This document shows positions 11,017 through 21,579 of a stretch of 64,000 nt of DNA, piece after piece. Source of the stretch: Crotalaria pallida (lineage: Eukaryota; Streptophyta; Magnoliopsida; Fabales; Fabaceae); NCBI GenBank assembly GCA_037953625.1, contig CM075653.1, positions 2,914,001 to 2,978,000 of the forward strand. Reading direction: 5' to 3'. The translations under genes were made by a program, and so were the position numbers. The notes below the pieces were generated by a model that saw only the letters and a program-made list of their open reading frames with translations, did no database searches and was not told the DNA's origin. Position 1 is the stretch's first letter. Each line of letters begins with the position of its first letter.

Positions 11017-11157
11017 GTATCGTTTGGTACGTTGTCGTCAAACGTAAATGGAGCGTTTTGGTACGTTTTCGTTAAAACGTAAATTGAATCGTTTGTTACA
11101 TTCTCGATAAACGTAAATCTAATCGTTTGGTACGTTCTCAATAAACGTAAATTGCTA
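11017..11157 (+). repeat. Four tandem units of about 35 bp in the LTR
   Basis: The units follow the pattern ATCGTTTGGTACGTTCTC then AATAAACGTAAATTG, repeated four times with small changes. Within a unit, CGTTT and AAACG are inverted to each other, so each could form a small hairpin. It lies roughly 1.1 kb before the LTR end. Confidence 0.8.
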
Positions 11158-11369
11158 AGTGCATGATATTCTTGGAATATTTCTAAGGAGATTGCATTAA
11201 ACATATGCATTGCACATGCATTATAAAACATACATCATTGTTTGATAATTATTGTATGATTAATTGAGTTTGCTTATATGTTTATGTGACTTTAATTGTT
11301 TATTCTTAATCTATTTAATTATTCATTTGTACGTGAATGACACTGACTTACTCCCTTTGTTCTAATTGT

Positions 11370-11905
11370 TTGTTAGGTGATGTCTCGATACCTGGCCTGC
11401 CTGGAGATGCGTCCGTGAGAGGGACATGGGAGTATGAGGAGCGTAGAGCCACCTTCGAGGGGGAGGTGGAACTGATATTCTGCCATCTGAATCCCCTGGC
11501 CTATATGAGTCATCGTCGGTTCCGCATACCTATGATATACGCCCAGCATGTACCTTCCACGTTTACTTTTCGACATGGCACTCCACCACCCTAGCCTGCA
11601 CGTCGTCCTTCACATTTTCGTTTTAGGCCAGCTGCTCCTACTCGCACTCGTCATGAGAGAGTTGCACTGGAGGATCCTTCTCGTCCGGGTCCATCTTGTA
11701 CTGTGAGGTTCGCGCGCCCCATCACCAGAGCATGTGCCTGGTGCTAGGGCATAACCTCCTGTGGTTCAGGTGGACTTTGAGGAGGAAGGGGATCCCGAGG
11801 AGGGCGAGAGTGAGCCAGCTGGAGACGACGACGCACAGATTGCGAGGGAGAGTGATGAGGTGGTTCCTTCTACCGGGAGCCAGTGGATGGTCGATGAGCC
11901 GTGAG
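11370..11905 (+). other. GC-rich, coding-like island in the LTR
   Basis: This stretch is clearly richer in G and C than the AT-rich DNA on both sides. Two forward frames look coding-like but do not join. One runs from about 11,370 to the TAG at 11,592 (includes TWEYEERRATFEGEVEL). The other ends in an acidic tail (VDFEEEGDPEEGESEPAG) and a TGA at 11,901-11,903, with an internal stop at about 11,748. I recognise no family. It may be a captured gene piece or a conserved LTR segment. The words just before it (GACTTACTCCCT, then GGTGATGTC) have a counterpart on the minus strand at about 56,470-56,530. Confidence 0.4.
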
Positions 11906-12862
11906 ACCATATGCTAGGTTTATATCATTAGTATGGGGACTTAGTACTATTGTATAGTTTTGTTGGACCGCTCTGAGTTACACTTTTATATATGTATAAG
12001 TGCACTAAAAGAAATCAGCCAACTCAGAGTTACAAGGCAATATCATTTTTGGATGTAATGATGTAAAATGATGTAAATTATTGAAAAACTCTTTATGTGA
12101 ATAGTAAGAAAAGCACTTATGTACTAATCTTGGTTTTAAATTATCTCGCATTTTCGTAGATTTTCTTCAAACATCAACACTTATAAAATAAAATCCAATA
12201 ATCAAATGTGTTTGTCATAATATAATTGCATATAAATATTAGGTCGTACAAGTAAACATATTCCTTATCGACCCTAAACTAGGACATTTTTCATAAAAAC
12301 AATTGGGGGTTAAGAAACGTCACTTGGTCCTGTAAAGATATTGTTCACTGAGTTGAAGAGTATGTTAAATAATAATTACCATTGTGCATTCATATTTCAA
12401 TTCAACGACGATAATCTTACACGAATAGCTTATAGAGAATTGCATATGCTTTATTTAAATTGATATAAATGAGTGAAAATAAATTTATAACACTTGTAAT
12501 AATTATTGGTAGAATGAAATATAGAAAAAAGACACTTCAGTCCACTTGTTAAGTATTACTACACTTTATATTAAAACAAAAATATTCTAAGCAAATTATA
12601 ATGTTATATATGAAAGATGAAAAAATATTTTAAGCAAATTTGGCGGATAATAAACAAATTTAGTAAAAAAAAAGGGGGGGTAAATTTGATATATAATTTA
12701 TTGAAAACTCTTATTATATGTTTTTTTTAATAAAAGCTACCTAATTTAAAAGTTAGCTTTCAAAAATTATAATCTTCCTTTTTAAAAGTTATAAGCATCT
12801 TTTAATTTTTGTTCAACTACTCTAATAACTTGTTAACTGAGTTAATAAATTAGCATGGAAAA

Positions 12863-12960
12863 GACTTTGTTGGTAGAGGCAAAACTCACTTCAATGATCT
12901 CTACGTCTCGAAGAGGATTAGTTTTTGGTTACCGGCTGAAGGATGCTCTTGTGTACCCAA
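12863..12960. mobile_element. SINE-like fragment in MITE copy 2
   Basis: This stretch interrupts MITE copy 2 and is absent from copy 1 (compare 5930-5960). It contains TGTTGGTAGAGGCAAAACTC and GGTTACCGGCTGAAGGATG. The second phrase resembles the 3' part of the SINE at 17,357-17,492 in reverse. It ends in a short A run. Family assignment is tentative. Confidence 0.4.
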
Positions 12961-13024
12961 AAAAACTAACAAATAAATTATAAACTTGTTTTATCAAATA
13001 TAGTCGCGTATTGGATTTGTGTTT

Positions 13025-13200
13025 GAAGTTAGAGTCTTGCTAACAAGTGTTCTTAGAACACTTGTTAATATTTATAGTATTAGAAAATCAATCAAAGGTG
13101 GACATCATTCCATATCTCAAAAATAGAAAAAATCACAATTTTCTATGTGTTTTTACTATATTTAACTTTTTAACAATTTTCCTTGAAGTAATTCGTCATT
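13025..13200. mobile_element. GCTAACAAGTG-type MITE, right end degraded
   Basis: The left end, TTGCTAACAAGTGTTC, is followed by an immediate reverse copy (TTAGAACACTTGTTAA), the hallmark of a small family seen complete at 14,710-14,892 and 24,729-24,905. The right end near 13,190 is weak (TTAACAATTTTCC). Confidence 0.5.
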
Positions 13201-13854
13201 TATATTTATTTGTTTTCTAGGACAAAAATTTACAAACATATAAAGCTAGTTGGTACAACCAACTCTCATAAAATATTTATTTTATTTTTTACTCCTTTAT
13301 CTTTTAACCTTTATCTCTCAAGTAACTGTCATTATATTATCTCACTAATTTCTTTTTTACCATTAACATTATTTCAATAATCATTTTCAGTTTTCAACAT
13401 AAGAGCATAAATAATTATAAAAATGACTATTAATGAACAAATAAATACTTTTTTTTGTCATGGTAAAAAAAATTATTTTTTATGTCAATAAATATAAGTG
13501 CTACATATTACAAGTTTTTTAGTTTTTCTTAAGCACTTGATCCAATTGTCATCGATACCAATTATTTTTATTTGTTTCGCAAACATCTTTATTTACTTAA
13601 TACTTCTTAGAATCTCAATGATAATTATGTGAATAATTTTGAAAAAATATACTAAATGTGATTATTTCAATGTCACTAACAATATTTTTTATAAGCAAAA
13701 TAATATTAATAACTAACTTCTTTAATTCACTTACAAATCCATTTCATAGACATATACTCCATCCGATTTGAAATATAGGTAATTACTCCGATCCCTTCGT
13801 TCCTATTTATATGTCCTATTTCACACAAAAGATGTTTTTTTAAAGAAATTTAAG
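13201..13854. other. AT-rich stretch with scraps of MITEs; no gene seen
   Basis: Fragments of the CTCCGTCC-type MITE occur here (ATAATTATAAAAATGACT near 13,410; ACTCCATCCGATTTG near 13,756; CCTTCGTTCCTATTTAT near 13,795). None has both ends. No open frame of interest. Confidence 0.5.
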
Positions 13855-14375
13855 GGCTTATTTATGATTTTAGTCCCTAAAAGTTGGGAGTGTTTTGATT
13901 TTGGTCCTTGGAAGTTTTTTTGACCTTAACTCATCCTTAATTGTTTTGAAAATTTGGTTTTAGTCTTTATTATTAGGAAAAATTCGTTAACTACTGACGT
14001 GGCTAACAGAACGTCATATCAACATACACGTGCGCAAGTATGAAATCTCATAGGTAGGATAACGTGGATGATTCGGATCCGCAAGAGCAAAAGGGCCAAA
14101 GCCAATGCACAAACACATTTTGGTTGGGCCTTAGCCCTTTTGCTCCTGCGGGTCCGGATCATCCACGTCATCCTATTGGGAGATGCAACATTTGCACAAG
14201 TGTATGCTGATGTGGCGTTCTGTTAACCACATCAAGAATTAATGAATTTTTCCTAATGACAAGGACTAAAACCAAATTTTCAAAACGATTAAGGATGATT
14301 AAAGGTCAAAAAAACTTCTACGGGACCAAAATCAAAATACTCCTAACTTTCAAGGACTAAAACCATAAATAAGCC
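13855..14375. mobile_element. Small non-autonomous MULE with long inverted repeats
   Basis: It starts GGCTTATTTATGATTTTAG and ends with the inverse, and is bounded by AAATTTAAG (13,846-13,854) and AAATTTAAT (14,376-14,384), a 9-bp target duplication with one mismatch. The inverted repeats run for about 200 bp and hold phrases such as TTAGTCCCTAAAAGTT and GACGTGGCTAAC. The centre (14,060-14,165) is itself a GC-richer palindrome around CGGATCC and GGGTCCGGATC. Non-coding. The sibling at 15,183-15,653 has the same plan. Confidence 0.8.
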
Positions 14376-14587
14376 AAATTTAATCATTACTTTAATTTTC
14401 AATACATTAATTATGTTTTCCCCATTATATCCTTTCTTTCTCTATAATCATTCATTTTTCTTCACTACTAACATAAAACTAGATTTATTAAATAGGGAGA
14501 AATATGGAAAGTATCATTTATTACACTCTTAAAATCTTTAAAACGACATAAAAAATGAACAAAATATCTCTTAAAAAAAAGACAGAT

Positions 14588-15062
14588 ACTCCTTTCGGTC
14601 CTATTTATAAGACTTTTTTGGGGTTTTCAACTCTCACCAAGGAAAGCGTGATTAAATTTGTTAGTCGCACGCATTGGAAATGAGAAAATTTGATATATTT
14701 TTTCAAAATGGGTCTCGCTAACAAGTGTCCCTAAGGGTTAGCTAGGGCACTTGTTAAGGATATTAAAAGTGAAAAAAATTCACAAATCCAAGTTCTTTAC
14801 TTTCTCGAGAATCCAAAAATGCATTTTCTCATAACTTTTAATCACGTTTAATCTTTTAACAAGTGTCCTAAGAGCTTTTTTTAGCATTTTCCTTTCAAAA
14901 TTACTTCTATAGTTATTATTGGAAATCTAAAAGTTACTTACTTAACAAAAATGTTTCTGAAAAGAAATAAGTAGATGCTATTGCAAAATTGAAATATGAC
15001 CTTATAAACAGGATAAAATAAAAGGCCAAAAGATCTTATAAATAATATTGGAGGGAGTAATA
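14588..15062. mobile_element. Stowaway-like MITE with a nested MITE
   Basis: The outer ends are TACTCCTTTCGGTCCTATTT and TATTGGAGGGAGTA, as inverted repeats. The interior matches the full copy at 63,615-63,895 (GTTAGTCGCACGCATTGG against GTTAGTGGCATTGG). It is interrupted at 14,710-14,892 by an unrelated MITE. Confidence 0.7.
14710..14892. mobile_element. GCTAACAAGTG-type MITE with 9-bp target duplication
   Basis: A 183-bp element begins GGGTCTCGCTAACAAGTG and ends CTTTTTTTAGCATTTTCC. It is flanked by TTTCAAAAT at 14,701-14,709 and 14,893-14,901. The 9-bp duplication points to a Mutator-type transposase. Non-coding. Confidence 0.8.
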
Positions 15063-15182
15063 AAGAACGGGCGAGTAGTAGACCAATAGAAATGGAGCAA
15101 GTGAGATTAAAGCTTTGGGGGTCCCACTCTCGTATCCGTGAATACAATGACTGAATGACATAAACTTCCGTGTAGCATCAGA

Positions 15183-15653
15183 GGCTTATTTATGTCTTTT
15201 GTCCTTAAAAATTCAGCATGTTTTGGTTTTAGTCCCTAAAAGTTATTTTGATCGGAACTAATCCTTAAATTTTCAAATATTTTGGTTTTAGTCCGCACTA
15301 TTTGGAAAAATCTGTTTTCAATGTGGCTAACGGAACACCACATCAGCAGCCACGTAGTCTCAGCTGACATCAAATAGGTGGTACGACGTGGATGATACAT
15401 ACCCATGGGCCCAAAATTTTGTGTCTCTGGGCCTGTATCATTCACGTCATACCACTTATTATGCCCCACCTCACAACACGTGGCTATTGATGTGGTGTTC
15501 CGTTTGCTACATTAGCAAATAACAAATTTTTCGTAACGGCGGAGACTAAAACCAAAACATTTAAAAATTTAAGGATTAGTCTCGGTCAAAATAATTTTTA
15601 GGGACTAAAACCAAAACACACAAAATTTTTAGGGACTAAAAACATAAATAAGC
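15183..15653. mobile_element. Small non-autonomous MULE, sibling of 13,855-14,375
   Basis: The ends GGCTTATTTATGTC and, reversed, GCTTATTTATGTT enclose inverted repeats of about 180 bp with TTGGTTTTAGTCC and GTGGCTAACGGAACACC. The centre is a palindrome around GTGGATGATACATACCC. No clear target duplication is left. Non-coding. Confidence 0.7.
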
Positions 15654-15875
15654 ATTTTTTTTAATATAAAACATACTGCTAATCTCCTTCTTAATGAGCC
15701 ATTTTTGAAAGTTTTCGTGGTTCTAAATAGCATATTAACATTCTTTTCTTAATGTTTGCCATACACAAGTAAAAAAAAAAGTAAAGTTTTATGGAAAAAT
15801 TAAAAATATCATTTCCAAAAGTATTAAACATGTTTATTCATGTAAATTTACTTTTTTAGACATACATCTATAACA

Positions 15876-15952
15876 TACTCCCTCCGATCCTTATTATAAG
15901 TCTCTTTTCTCTCTCACAAAAAAGGGGCTTATAATAAGGATCGGAAGAAGTA
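15876..15952. mobile_element. Very short Stowaway-like hairpin element
   Basis: TACTCCCTCCGATCCTTATT at the left pairs with AATAAGGATCGGAAGAAGTA at the right, leaving a loop of about 25 bases. This is a minimal hairpin of the CTCCGTCC family. Confidence 0.65.
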
Positions 15953-16173
15953 TGTTTTAAGACACACATTAAAAAAGTACTTAAATAATTTATACCAAAT
16001 ATGTCACTTATATTTGCACTCTGTATTTAATCATCCAAAATATTTTAAATTCCAAAATTAAATAAAAAAGTGAGGTACTATTTTTTTTTTTTTGAAATAG
16101 AAAATTAGATTTAAGTTAATTTGTTGCCTTTAGTACATTTATATTTATAATTTATAATCAAATCAAATTTGAA

Positions 16174-16279
16174 TCATCCGCATAAGATAGTCCGGTTGGT
16201 GGCTGTAGGGACACTTAGAATTTCCCTCACCCCCAGGTCATGGGTTATAGTCTCAAACCTCCCATGTAAAAAAAAAAAA
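16174..16279 (+). mobile_element. tRNA-derived SINE, family A, copy 1
   Basis: It contains a box-A-like GATAGTCCGGTTGGTGG, a box-B-like GGTCATGGGTTATAGTC and a poly(A) tail. A 13-bp target duplication, AATCAAATTTGAA, lies at 16,161-16,173 and 16,280-16,292. Confidence 0.8.
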
Positions 16280-16401
16280 AATCAAATTTGAACCATTCCA
16301 TAACAATTTCCTTATGTTCTGCCATTTAGTTTATAAATACAAATTGACCTCCAATAATCTAGGTCGGCGTGGTATTTGATTTTAAATATGAGAATAATAC
16401 T

Positions 16402-16501
16402 GTCGGCGTAAGACAGCTAAGTTGGTGGCTGCAGGGACATTTAGGATTTTCCCCTCCCCTAGGTCATGGGTTCTAGTCCCAGACCTCCCATGTAAAAAAA
16501 A
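16402..16501 (+). mobile_element. tRNA-derived SINE, family A, copy 2
   Basis: Closely similar to copy 1 (GACAGCTAAGTTGGTGG, then GGTCATGGGTTCTAGTCC, then poly(A)). The 18-bp target duplication AAATATGAGAATAATACT lies at 16,384-16,401 and 16,502-16,519. The tRNA-like promoter is internal; no tRNA fold is expected. Confidence 0.85.
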
Positions 16502-16974
16502 AAATATGAGAATAATACTAACAAGTGAGTTTTGTTTAAGAAAGTAAAAACATCATTTTAGGTTGGAAAATAGTGAGTTTAATATTTCGAGAACTTTTAA
16601 ATTAAATTTTTAACACTAACTAACCTCTTTTATATTTATTAACAAATACCTTTGCAATACTAGTTAATGATACTCTTTTTATTTTTAATTAGGAGTGTTT
16701 ACAATGTTCACATATTTTTAATAAATTTGAAAGTAATAAATATTTTTAACTAATTTGATTAATAATCAAATGAATTAATTTAAAGTTACTTGCTACTACT
16801 AGTTTAAAGTTCTGAATCCTCTTCGAAAATCCTCTATTAATAATCCTCCATTCCTCCTCCGTGCTGTATAAAGGCTCGTTTAAATATTAATAGAGTTTTT
16901 TTATCATCATCCCGAAATTTTTATTCGAAGATTCTCTATTGGCTCCTAGTCTCCTACTAAAGTACATCATTTTC

Positions 16975-17154
16975 GTAGGACATTGGTTGGGACGAGTGGT
17001 AAGCGGCTCAGTCTCGCTTAAGCAAGGTCTCAGGTTCGATTTCTTGTGAATGCAGAAAATTCATGTTGGGAGACTCACCTGCCAATGCCAAGCACGCGAC
17101 CCGGACCAGATTCAGATGTATTTAAGTAGTATTTGGGAAATTAGATGAAAAAAA
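16975..17154 (+). mobile_element. tRNA-derived SINE, family B
   Basis: Box-A-like GGACGAGTGGTAAGCGGC and box-B-like CTCAGGTTCGATTTC are followed by an unrelated body (ACCCGGACCAGATTCAGATG) and poly(A). The 16-bp target duplication AAAGTACATCATTTTC lies at 16,959-16,974 and 17,155-17,170. A 3' fragment of the same family is at about 51,845-51,943. Confidence 0.85.
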
Positions 17155-17356
17155 AAAGTACATCATTTTCAGTCAAAGATAAACAAGAATATATAATATT
17201 AGCTAGTAAGACTTACTCCCTTCGTCCACAAACTACTCCCTTCGGTCTTTAATTATAATACTAGACTACTAGTAAGACTTCTTGGAACTTTTTTTATCGC
17301 CATGAATATCTTACTGAAAACGTTTACCACATGCTAGAAAGAGAAACATGGATTCT

Positions 17357-17492
17357 ATATTTATTTTTTTTTGCATAAAGGGTATCCTCCAGCCGATAGT
17401 CGAAGACTAATTTTCTCCGAGGCAAAAATTTAACCTCTGACATCATAGTTAAAGAACCTATATATATGCCAACTATGCTAAGCCTTGTTGGT
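17357..17492 (-). mobile_element. tRNA-derived SINE, family C, reverse orientation
   Basis: On the minus strand it carries box-A-like GGCTTAGCATAGTTGGCA and a degraded box B (GTCAGAGGTTAAATTTTTGCC region), then GGCTGGAGGATACCC. On the plus strand the T-rich tail (TTTATTTTTTTTT) is at the left. Flanks AAACATGGATTCT at 17,344-17,356 and 17,493-17,505 form a 13-bp target duplication. Confidence 0.8.
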
Positions 17493-17615
17493 AAACATGG
17501 ATTCTGTATAAGCCAATGTTTATTACTCAAAGAGAAAATGATCTCGGTTCCTTCGCATAAAGTCTTTACTTCAAGCATTGTGATTTGTCATTATGATGAA
17601 TAGAAAAAGGTTTTT

Positions 17616-17809
17616 TTTTTTATCAGTGAAAGATGGCACAAGTGGAAGAGGCTTGGGTCCCTTAAACATGTGGTCGCGGGTTCGAGTCGTTTCCGAGGAG
17701 CATGTGAATGGAGCAAGCCTTACTGGGAGCATCGCCCCCGAAAAGGACCCGACCGTGGTGTGAGGGATTAGTCACCCAGTTGCGCGGGTGGATACCTTGG
17801 TTCATCCAA
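17616..17809 (+). mobile_element. tRNA-derived SINE, family D
   Basis: Box-A-like GATGGCACAAGTGGAAGAGGC and box-B-like GCGGGTTCGAGTC precede a GC-rich body ending TTGGTTCATCC. The target duplication AGAAAAAGGTTTTT lies at 17,602-17,615 and 17,810-17,823. Confidence 0.8.
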
Positions 17810-18011
17810 AGAAAAAGGTTTTTCATCATGCTTAACAAATGTCTTAAATATATTTTTTAAGCAATTAATAAAAATTATTTTTTATTAGAAATATACACAT
17901 ACTAATATTTATCAATTAATTGAATATAACATTTCCTAATAACAATTTTTTTAACTCTTTAAAGAGTATGCTAAGGATACTCTTTTTCTTAAAAAAGAGG
18001 TTTTTTTTTTT

Positions 18012-18176
18012 TTTTAACTTCAATACTAAGGATTGAGGATAAAAAGACAAATAAATATAACTTTACATAAATAAATGGAATATCGAAAAAATCAAAAGAC
18101 TTTACATTTAGTTTTTCAATAAAAAATACCCACTTTTGGATTCTTATTATCAACCATAGGAGTTGGGGTTAAGAAA
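18012..18176. mobile_element. Small inverted-repeat element related to 2,921-3,413
   Basis: TTAACTTCAATACTAAGGATTGAGG at the left is mirrored by ATTATCAACCATAGGAG and TTGGGGTTAAG at the right. These are versions of the near-palindromic motif found in the duplicated block near 3.1-3.3 kb. Confidence 0.45.
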
Positions 18177-18268
18177 AAATATATTTGATCGAAAGTGATT
18201 TGCTCCCTTAAATACTCTGATTAATCAAGATCATTTAGAAAATACGACACTGAGATCGTAAACATTTG

Positions 18269-18551
18269 ATACTACATTCGTCCCTAAATATAAGACCCTT
18301 TTGATACTTTTATTATGTCCTTATTTATAAGATTTTATACCAATTTTCAATGACATACAATTAATTACTTCTTTCCATAAACACCTCTATTTATTTAATA
18401 GTTTTTACATTTCCAATACTATTAATATGGGTAGTTTTGAAAAAACATATCAAATGTTCACATTTCTATTAACAAAATTAACCAACTTTCTTAATGTACG
18501 TGAAATCTACCAAAATGGTCTTATATATATATATGGATGGAAGGAGTATAT
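18269..18551. mobile_element. Stowaway-like MITE, 63.6-kb family
   Basis: The ends TACTACATTCGTCCC and GGATGGAAGGAGTA form inverted repeats. The interior GTAGTTTTGAAAAAACATATC and CCTTATTTATAAG match the copy at 63,615-63,895. The open frame inside is not gene-like. Confidence 0.55.
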
Positions 18552-19002
18552 TATTTCAAAATTATACATATACCAATTATCAAGAGTTGGTATACATAAA
18601 TTATCTTTTTTTAATCAAATAGAAGCAATTTTAGATAAAATTAATCAATGTATTTGAGTAATTGGTTTGTAATGTAGAGCAATTTTTTTAAAAAAATTTA
18701 TTTGTTCTACCAAAAATGAATTACAATTGTAAATTTGCCAAAATTTCCTTGTAAATGATTAATATATATACATTAAAAAGAGAGATATATAAATTAATAG
18801 TAGTTTTTTTCCCTTTCAAATTTTAGTATTAGAATTTCATTTAGTTTGGGCCATTAATTTGTATTTCATCAAAGGCCCAAAAAATCACTGGACCGGAGCT
18901 GCATGTAAATTTGTTTTTTTAAATTTTTTAATATGTTATATGTGACTTATAGGGTACATATTAATACAAAAAACTGATAAGAAACAGTGAGTTAAATATT
19001 AA
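18552..19002. other. AT-rich intergenic stretch; nothing recognised
   Basis: There is a short run of TA repeats near 18,760 and a phrase GGCCCAAAAAATCACTGG at about 18,875. No coding, RNA or element structure could be supported. Confidence 0.5.
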
Positions 19003-19265
19003 TTCCTCCGTTTTCTACTACGAGGAAAAAAAACTAATTTTACATTTATGGAAGAAGTTAGTTGAGTGTATTTAATTTTCTTAAATTCATATGAAATAGA
19101 GTTACTTTTGAAAAATTATATTGAGAATAAAATAAAAATTAAATGAGACAATACTTTTTAAAAATATTTTAGAATATTGGGAATAAAAAACTAGTTAATT
19201 TTTTGCCTCATATTTAAGACCGAAATCTATATATTTTTTCTTATATTAGAGACTGGGAGGAAGTG
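19003..19265. mobile_element. Stowaway-like MITE, AGTTAGTTGAGTGTATTT subfamily
   Basis: The ends CCTCCGTTTTCTACTACGAGG and, reversed, CTCCCAGTCTCTAATATAAG form imperfect inverted repeats. The interior GTTAGTTGAGTGTATTTAAT is shared with the outermost layer of the nest at 25.4-30.3 kb, for which this copy is the intact reference. Confidence 0.6.
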
Positions 19266-19600
19266 CTAAATTTTAAATAAATTTGTGCATTACCCCTGTT
19301 GACATCAACCATGAATGGTCAACACTTACCAATGTCTCCTATAATTTTAGTTCAAGTACTTTTTTCTTCCATGTTGGAGTTTTCATTATGGTTTTTGTAA
19401 TTTTTTTTTTAAATTTTGATTTTAGTTTTTAATGATGTTGACACATCGTATATTAATTGTTAACATAGACAATTGTGGAATCATGTTATCGAAAGGGATT
19501 AAAAACCAAAATTTCAAAAAATAAGACTAAAACTAATATTATATATATTTATATAAACTCTACTCTGGTTTAGGGTTTAGGATTCTTAAATCCTAAACAC

Positions 19601-19911
19601 TACTCTTTCCGTCCCATAAATTATGATCTTTTGAAGATTTTTTTTTGTCCTATAAGTCATGATCATTTAGAAATCCAAGACTCATTTATACTTCTTTTTC
19701 CAAACATACCCTTATTTATTGCATTCCCTTTTTCATCACTCATTTCTTCATCTCTTCAATATAATCTTCATACATTTTTTATTATTATTTTATCTCCTTT
19801 TATTAAATGGAGGTAATTTAGTCAAATTATACTAAATTCTTACATCATTTACTCAATTCTTAATTTGTGTGAAATCTCCAAAAGATCATAACTTATGAGA
19901 CGGAGGGAGAA
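19601..19911. mobile_element. Stowaway-like MITE, GATCTTTTGAAGATT subfamily
   Basis: Left TACTCTTTCCGTCCCATAAA pairs with right TTATGAGACGGAGGGAGA. The inner phrases ATGATCTTTTGAAGATT and AATCTCCAAAAGATCAT also pair. About 310 bp, non-coding. Confidence 0.7.
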
Positions 19912-20022
19912 ATCAATTATTTTTCTTTTTCTCAAAACCCTACTTACATTAACACTCTTATTTTTATCCTTCCTCAAATCCCCTCCTCTGCCCGTGTTTT
20001 TTTTCATTTATGTACCTTCGCC

Positions 20023-20589
20023 ATGGTTGTTAAACTCGCATGTACGAGTTTAGGTTGAGGCTAGGAATCGCGAGCCAACTTGTATGGAAACTCAGACCTA
20101 TATAAACTCAAGTGAACTTGGGGTAAACTCGTGAGTTCACCGTCGAGTTTACAATTTCACTCACATATTCTAATTTTATTATCTAAGCACCCAAAATAAC
20201 ATTGTTTCATGACTAAAACTCACTAAATGATGATGCTTCATTACTAATGATAAAAAACTCTCCTTTTGACCAATATAAAATTAGAACTCCTATAAAACCC
20301 GAATTGTCGAAGTTCTCTAAATTAGACCTTTTGCTTATTTTTGGACCAATTTTAATTTCTATTATCACCCTTTACTAAATCCTTTTATTTATGGTATATA
20401 GAGTTTTAATGCGAAACATTAATTATAAGTTATAATTATGTGTGAATATTATATATGTTTTTTTTATGAACTATTATATATGTTATATTAATGTATACTT
20501 TTTAAATATGTAAATAATTCGTATAAGTTTACGAGTTGAGTTTACCTAACCTCTTCGAACTAAGATAAACTCTTGAGATTAACAACCAT
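20023..20589. mobile_element. MITE with ATGGTTGTTAA ends and AAACTCG subterminal repeats
   Basis: ATGGTTGTTAAACTCG at the left mirrors GATTAACAACCAT at the right. The first 130 bp and the last 70 bp are studded with AAACTCG and CGAGTTTA in both directions, while the middle is plain AT-rich DNA. A longer relative lies at 22,835-23,875. Clustered subterminal motifs of this kind are usual for hAT transposase binding sites; that link is inference. Confidence 0.6.
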
Positions 20590-21238
20590 GCCCTCTTTAT
20601 TTATTTATTTTTATTTTAAGGCAAAGCGGAATATGCGTTGGGCCACTTTGAGGGTAATGGAGAACTACACTTCATCTACTAGACACATTTTCAAGAGTCA
20701 TGCAAGGTTGTCTCCCTATGTGACTATGTGCCATCTTTAGCCCTATATTTATAAAACACATTCCGACAAGATTTTTTGGTACAAGATTTTTACTTCCCTG
20801 CTCCAATAATAAGGTTAAATCGCGGATTAGAATTTTTTTTTTGTCATCTTACGTTAAATTCATGCTATCTCATATATGAGTCATGATCTTACTCACAATC
20901 ACCTTTTTACAATTGTAAGTAAGATAGTAATTGTATAAATTTTTTTAATGATCATGATCGTTAGATGACAAAATATTTTCTCTCAAGAATTATGTTAAGC
21001 AAGATCTTTCCATATTCAATCCATTGCTCTGAAAAGTGCCATTTCATATATGTCAAACTATAGTCTTTGTATTAAAAAAAAAAATACATTTCGATAATTA
21101 GTTGTTGAAAAGTGTTATTTTAAAATATAATCTAGTTTTATTGTTTTGTATGTTAGAGGAATGAAAGGAAAAGGCATTTTGGTTTTTTTTTTTGTTGAGA
21201 AAAATGGGATTTAAAAATTCAACAATGGAAACCAAAAA
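20590..21238. other. AT-rich intergenic stretch; nothing recognised
   Basis: There are short inverted phrases around 20,840-20,960 (ATCTTACTCACAATCACC against TTGTAAGTAAGATAG), possibly a decayed MITE. No gene seen. Confidence 0.4.
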
Positions 21239-21579
21239 TTAAAGGTTTGTTTGCTTCGTGAAAACTTTACATTTTTTATTTTAAAAAATTATTGATAATT
21301 GTAATTATGATCTCATGTTTGCTTATAATTTTTATTAATCCCAAATTTGATCCCGTGTTTTTATTATATTTTCTGTTTTCAAATATTTATATAAGAAATA
21401 GTGAAAACAATTTTTTGTTCTTTTTCAGTGTTTACTATTCAAGGAAATGAACTAACAATATGTGGTTAATTACATTCATAATTAAAAAGATTTGGAATGA
21501 AAACAAGATTATAATTATAATTATCAATAATTTTTTAAAATAAAAATAAAAAACATTTTTACAAAGCAAACATACCCTA
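21239..21579. mobile_element. MITE with inverted repeats of about 90 bp
   Basis: GGTTTGTTTGCTTCGTG and TTATTTTAAAAAATTATTGA at the left mirror TCAATAATTTTTTAAAATAA and CAAAGCAAACATACC at the right. The centre is AT-rich and non-coding. Confidence 0.65.

Larger units (their letters stand above)
7121..12250 (+). mobile_element. Solo LTR of a large retrotransposon, split by a MULE
   Basis: The element begins TGTAACACCC and ends GGTCGTACA (TG...CA), with a 5-bp target duplication AGTAA at 7116-7120 and 12,251-12,255. The uninterrupted host sequence exists in MITE copy 1, which confirms both edges. Without the MULE at 8914-10,821 and its target copy it is about 3.2 kb. No gag, protease, RT or integrase motif is present and no second LTR is seen, so it looks like a solo LTR left by recombination. 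Long LTRs starting TGTAACA or TGTAATA are typical of some plant Ty3/gypsy lineages; a Tekay/Del-like origin is a guess. Paired palindromes, a 35-bp tandem repeat and a GC-rich island inside it are listed separately. Confidence 0.8.
6851..13008. mobile_element. hAT-like MITE copy 2, split by a solo LTR
   Basis: The left part (6851-7120, starting AAAGTTTGTTTGGCAAAAC) matches copy 1 at 5301-5540. The right part (12,251-13,008, starting AGTAAACATATTCC) resumes exactly where copy 1 reads GAGTAAACATATTC. Everything between is a later insertion. The right part holds a further small insertion at about 12,863-12,960. Its interior is AT-rich and non-coding. Confidence 0.75.

Noticed and set aside
16174..17809. 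tRNA-like box A and box B sequences, first taken as tRNA genes
   Set aside because: They lack a cloverleaf and acceptor stem, carry long unrelated 3' bodies with poly(A), and have target duplications: SINEs.
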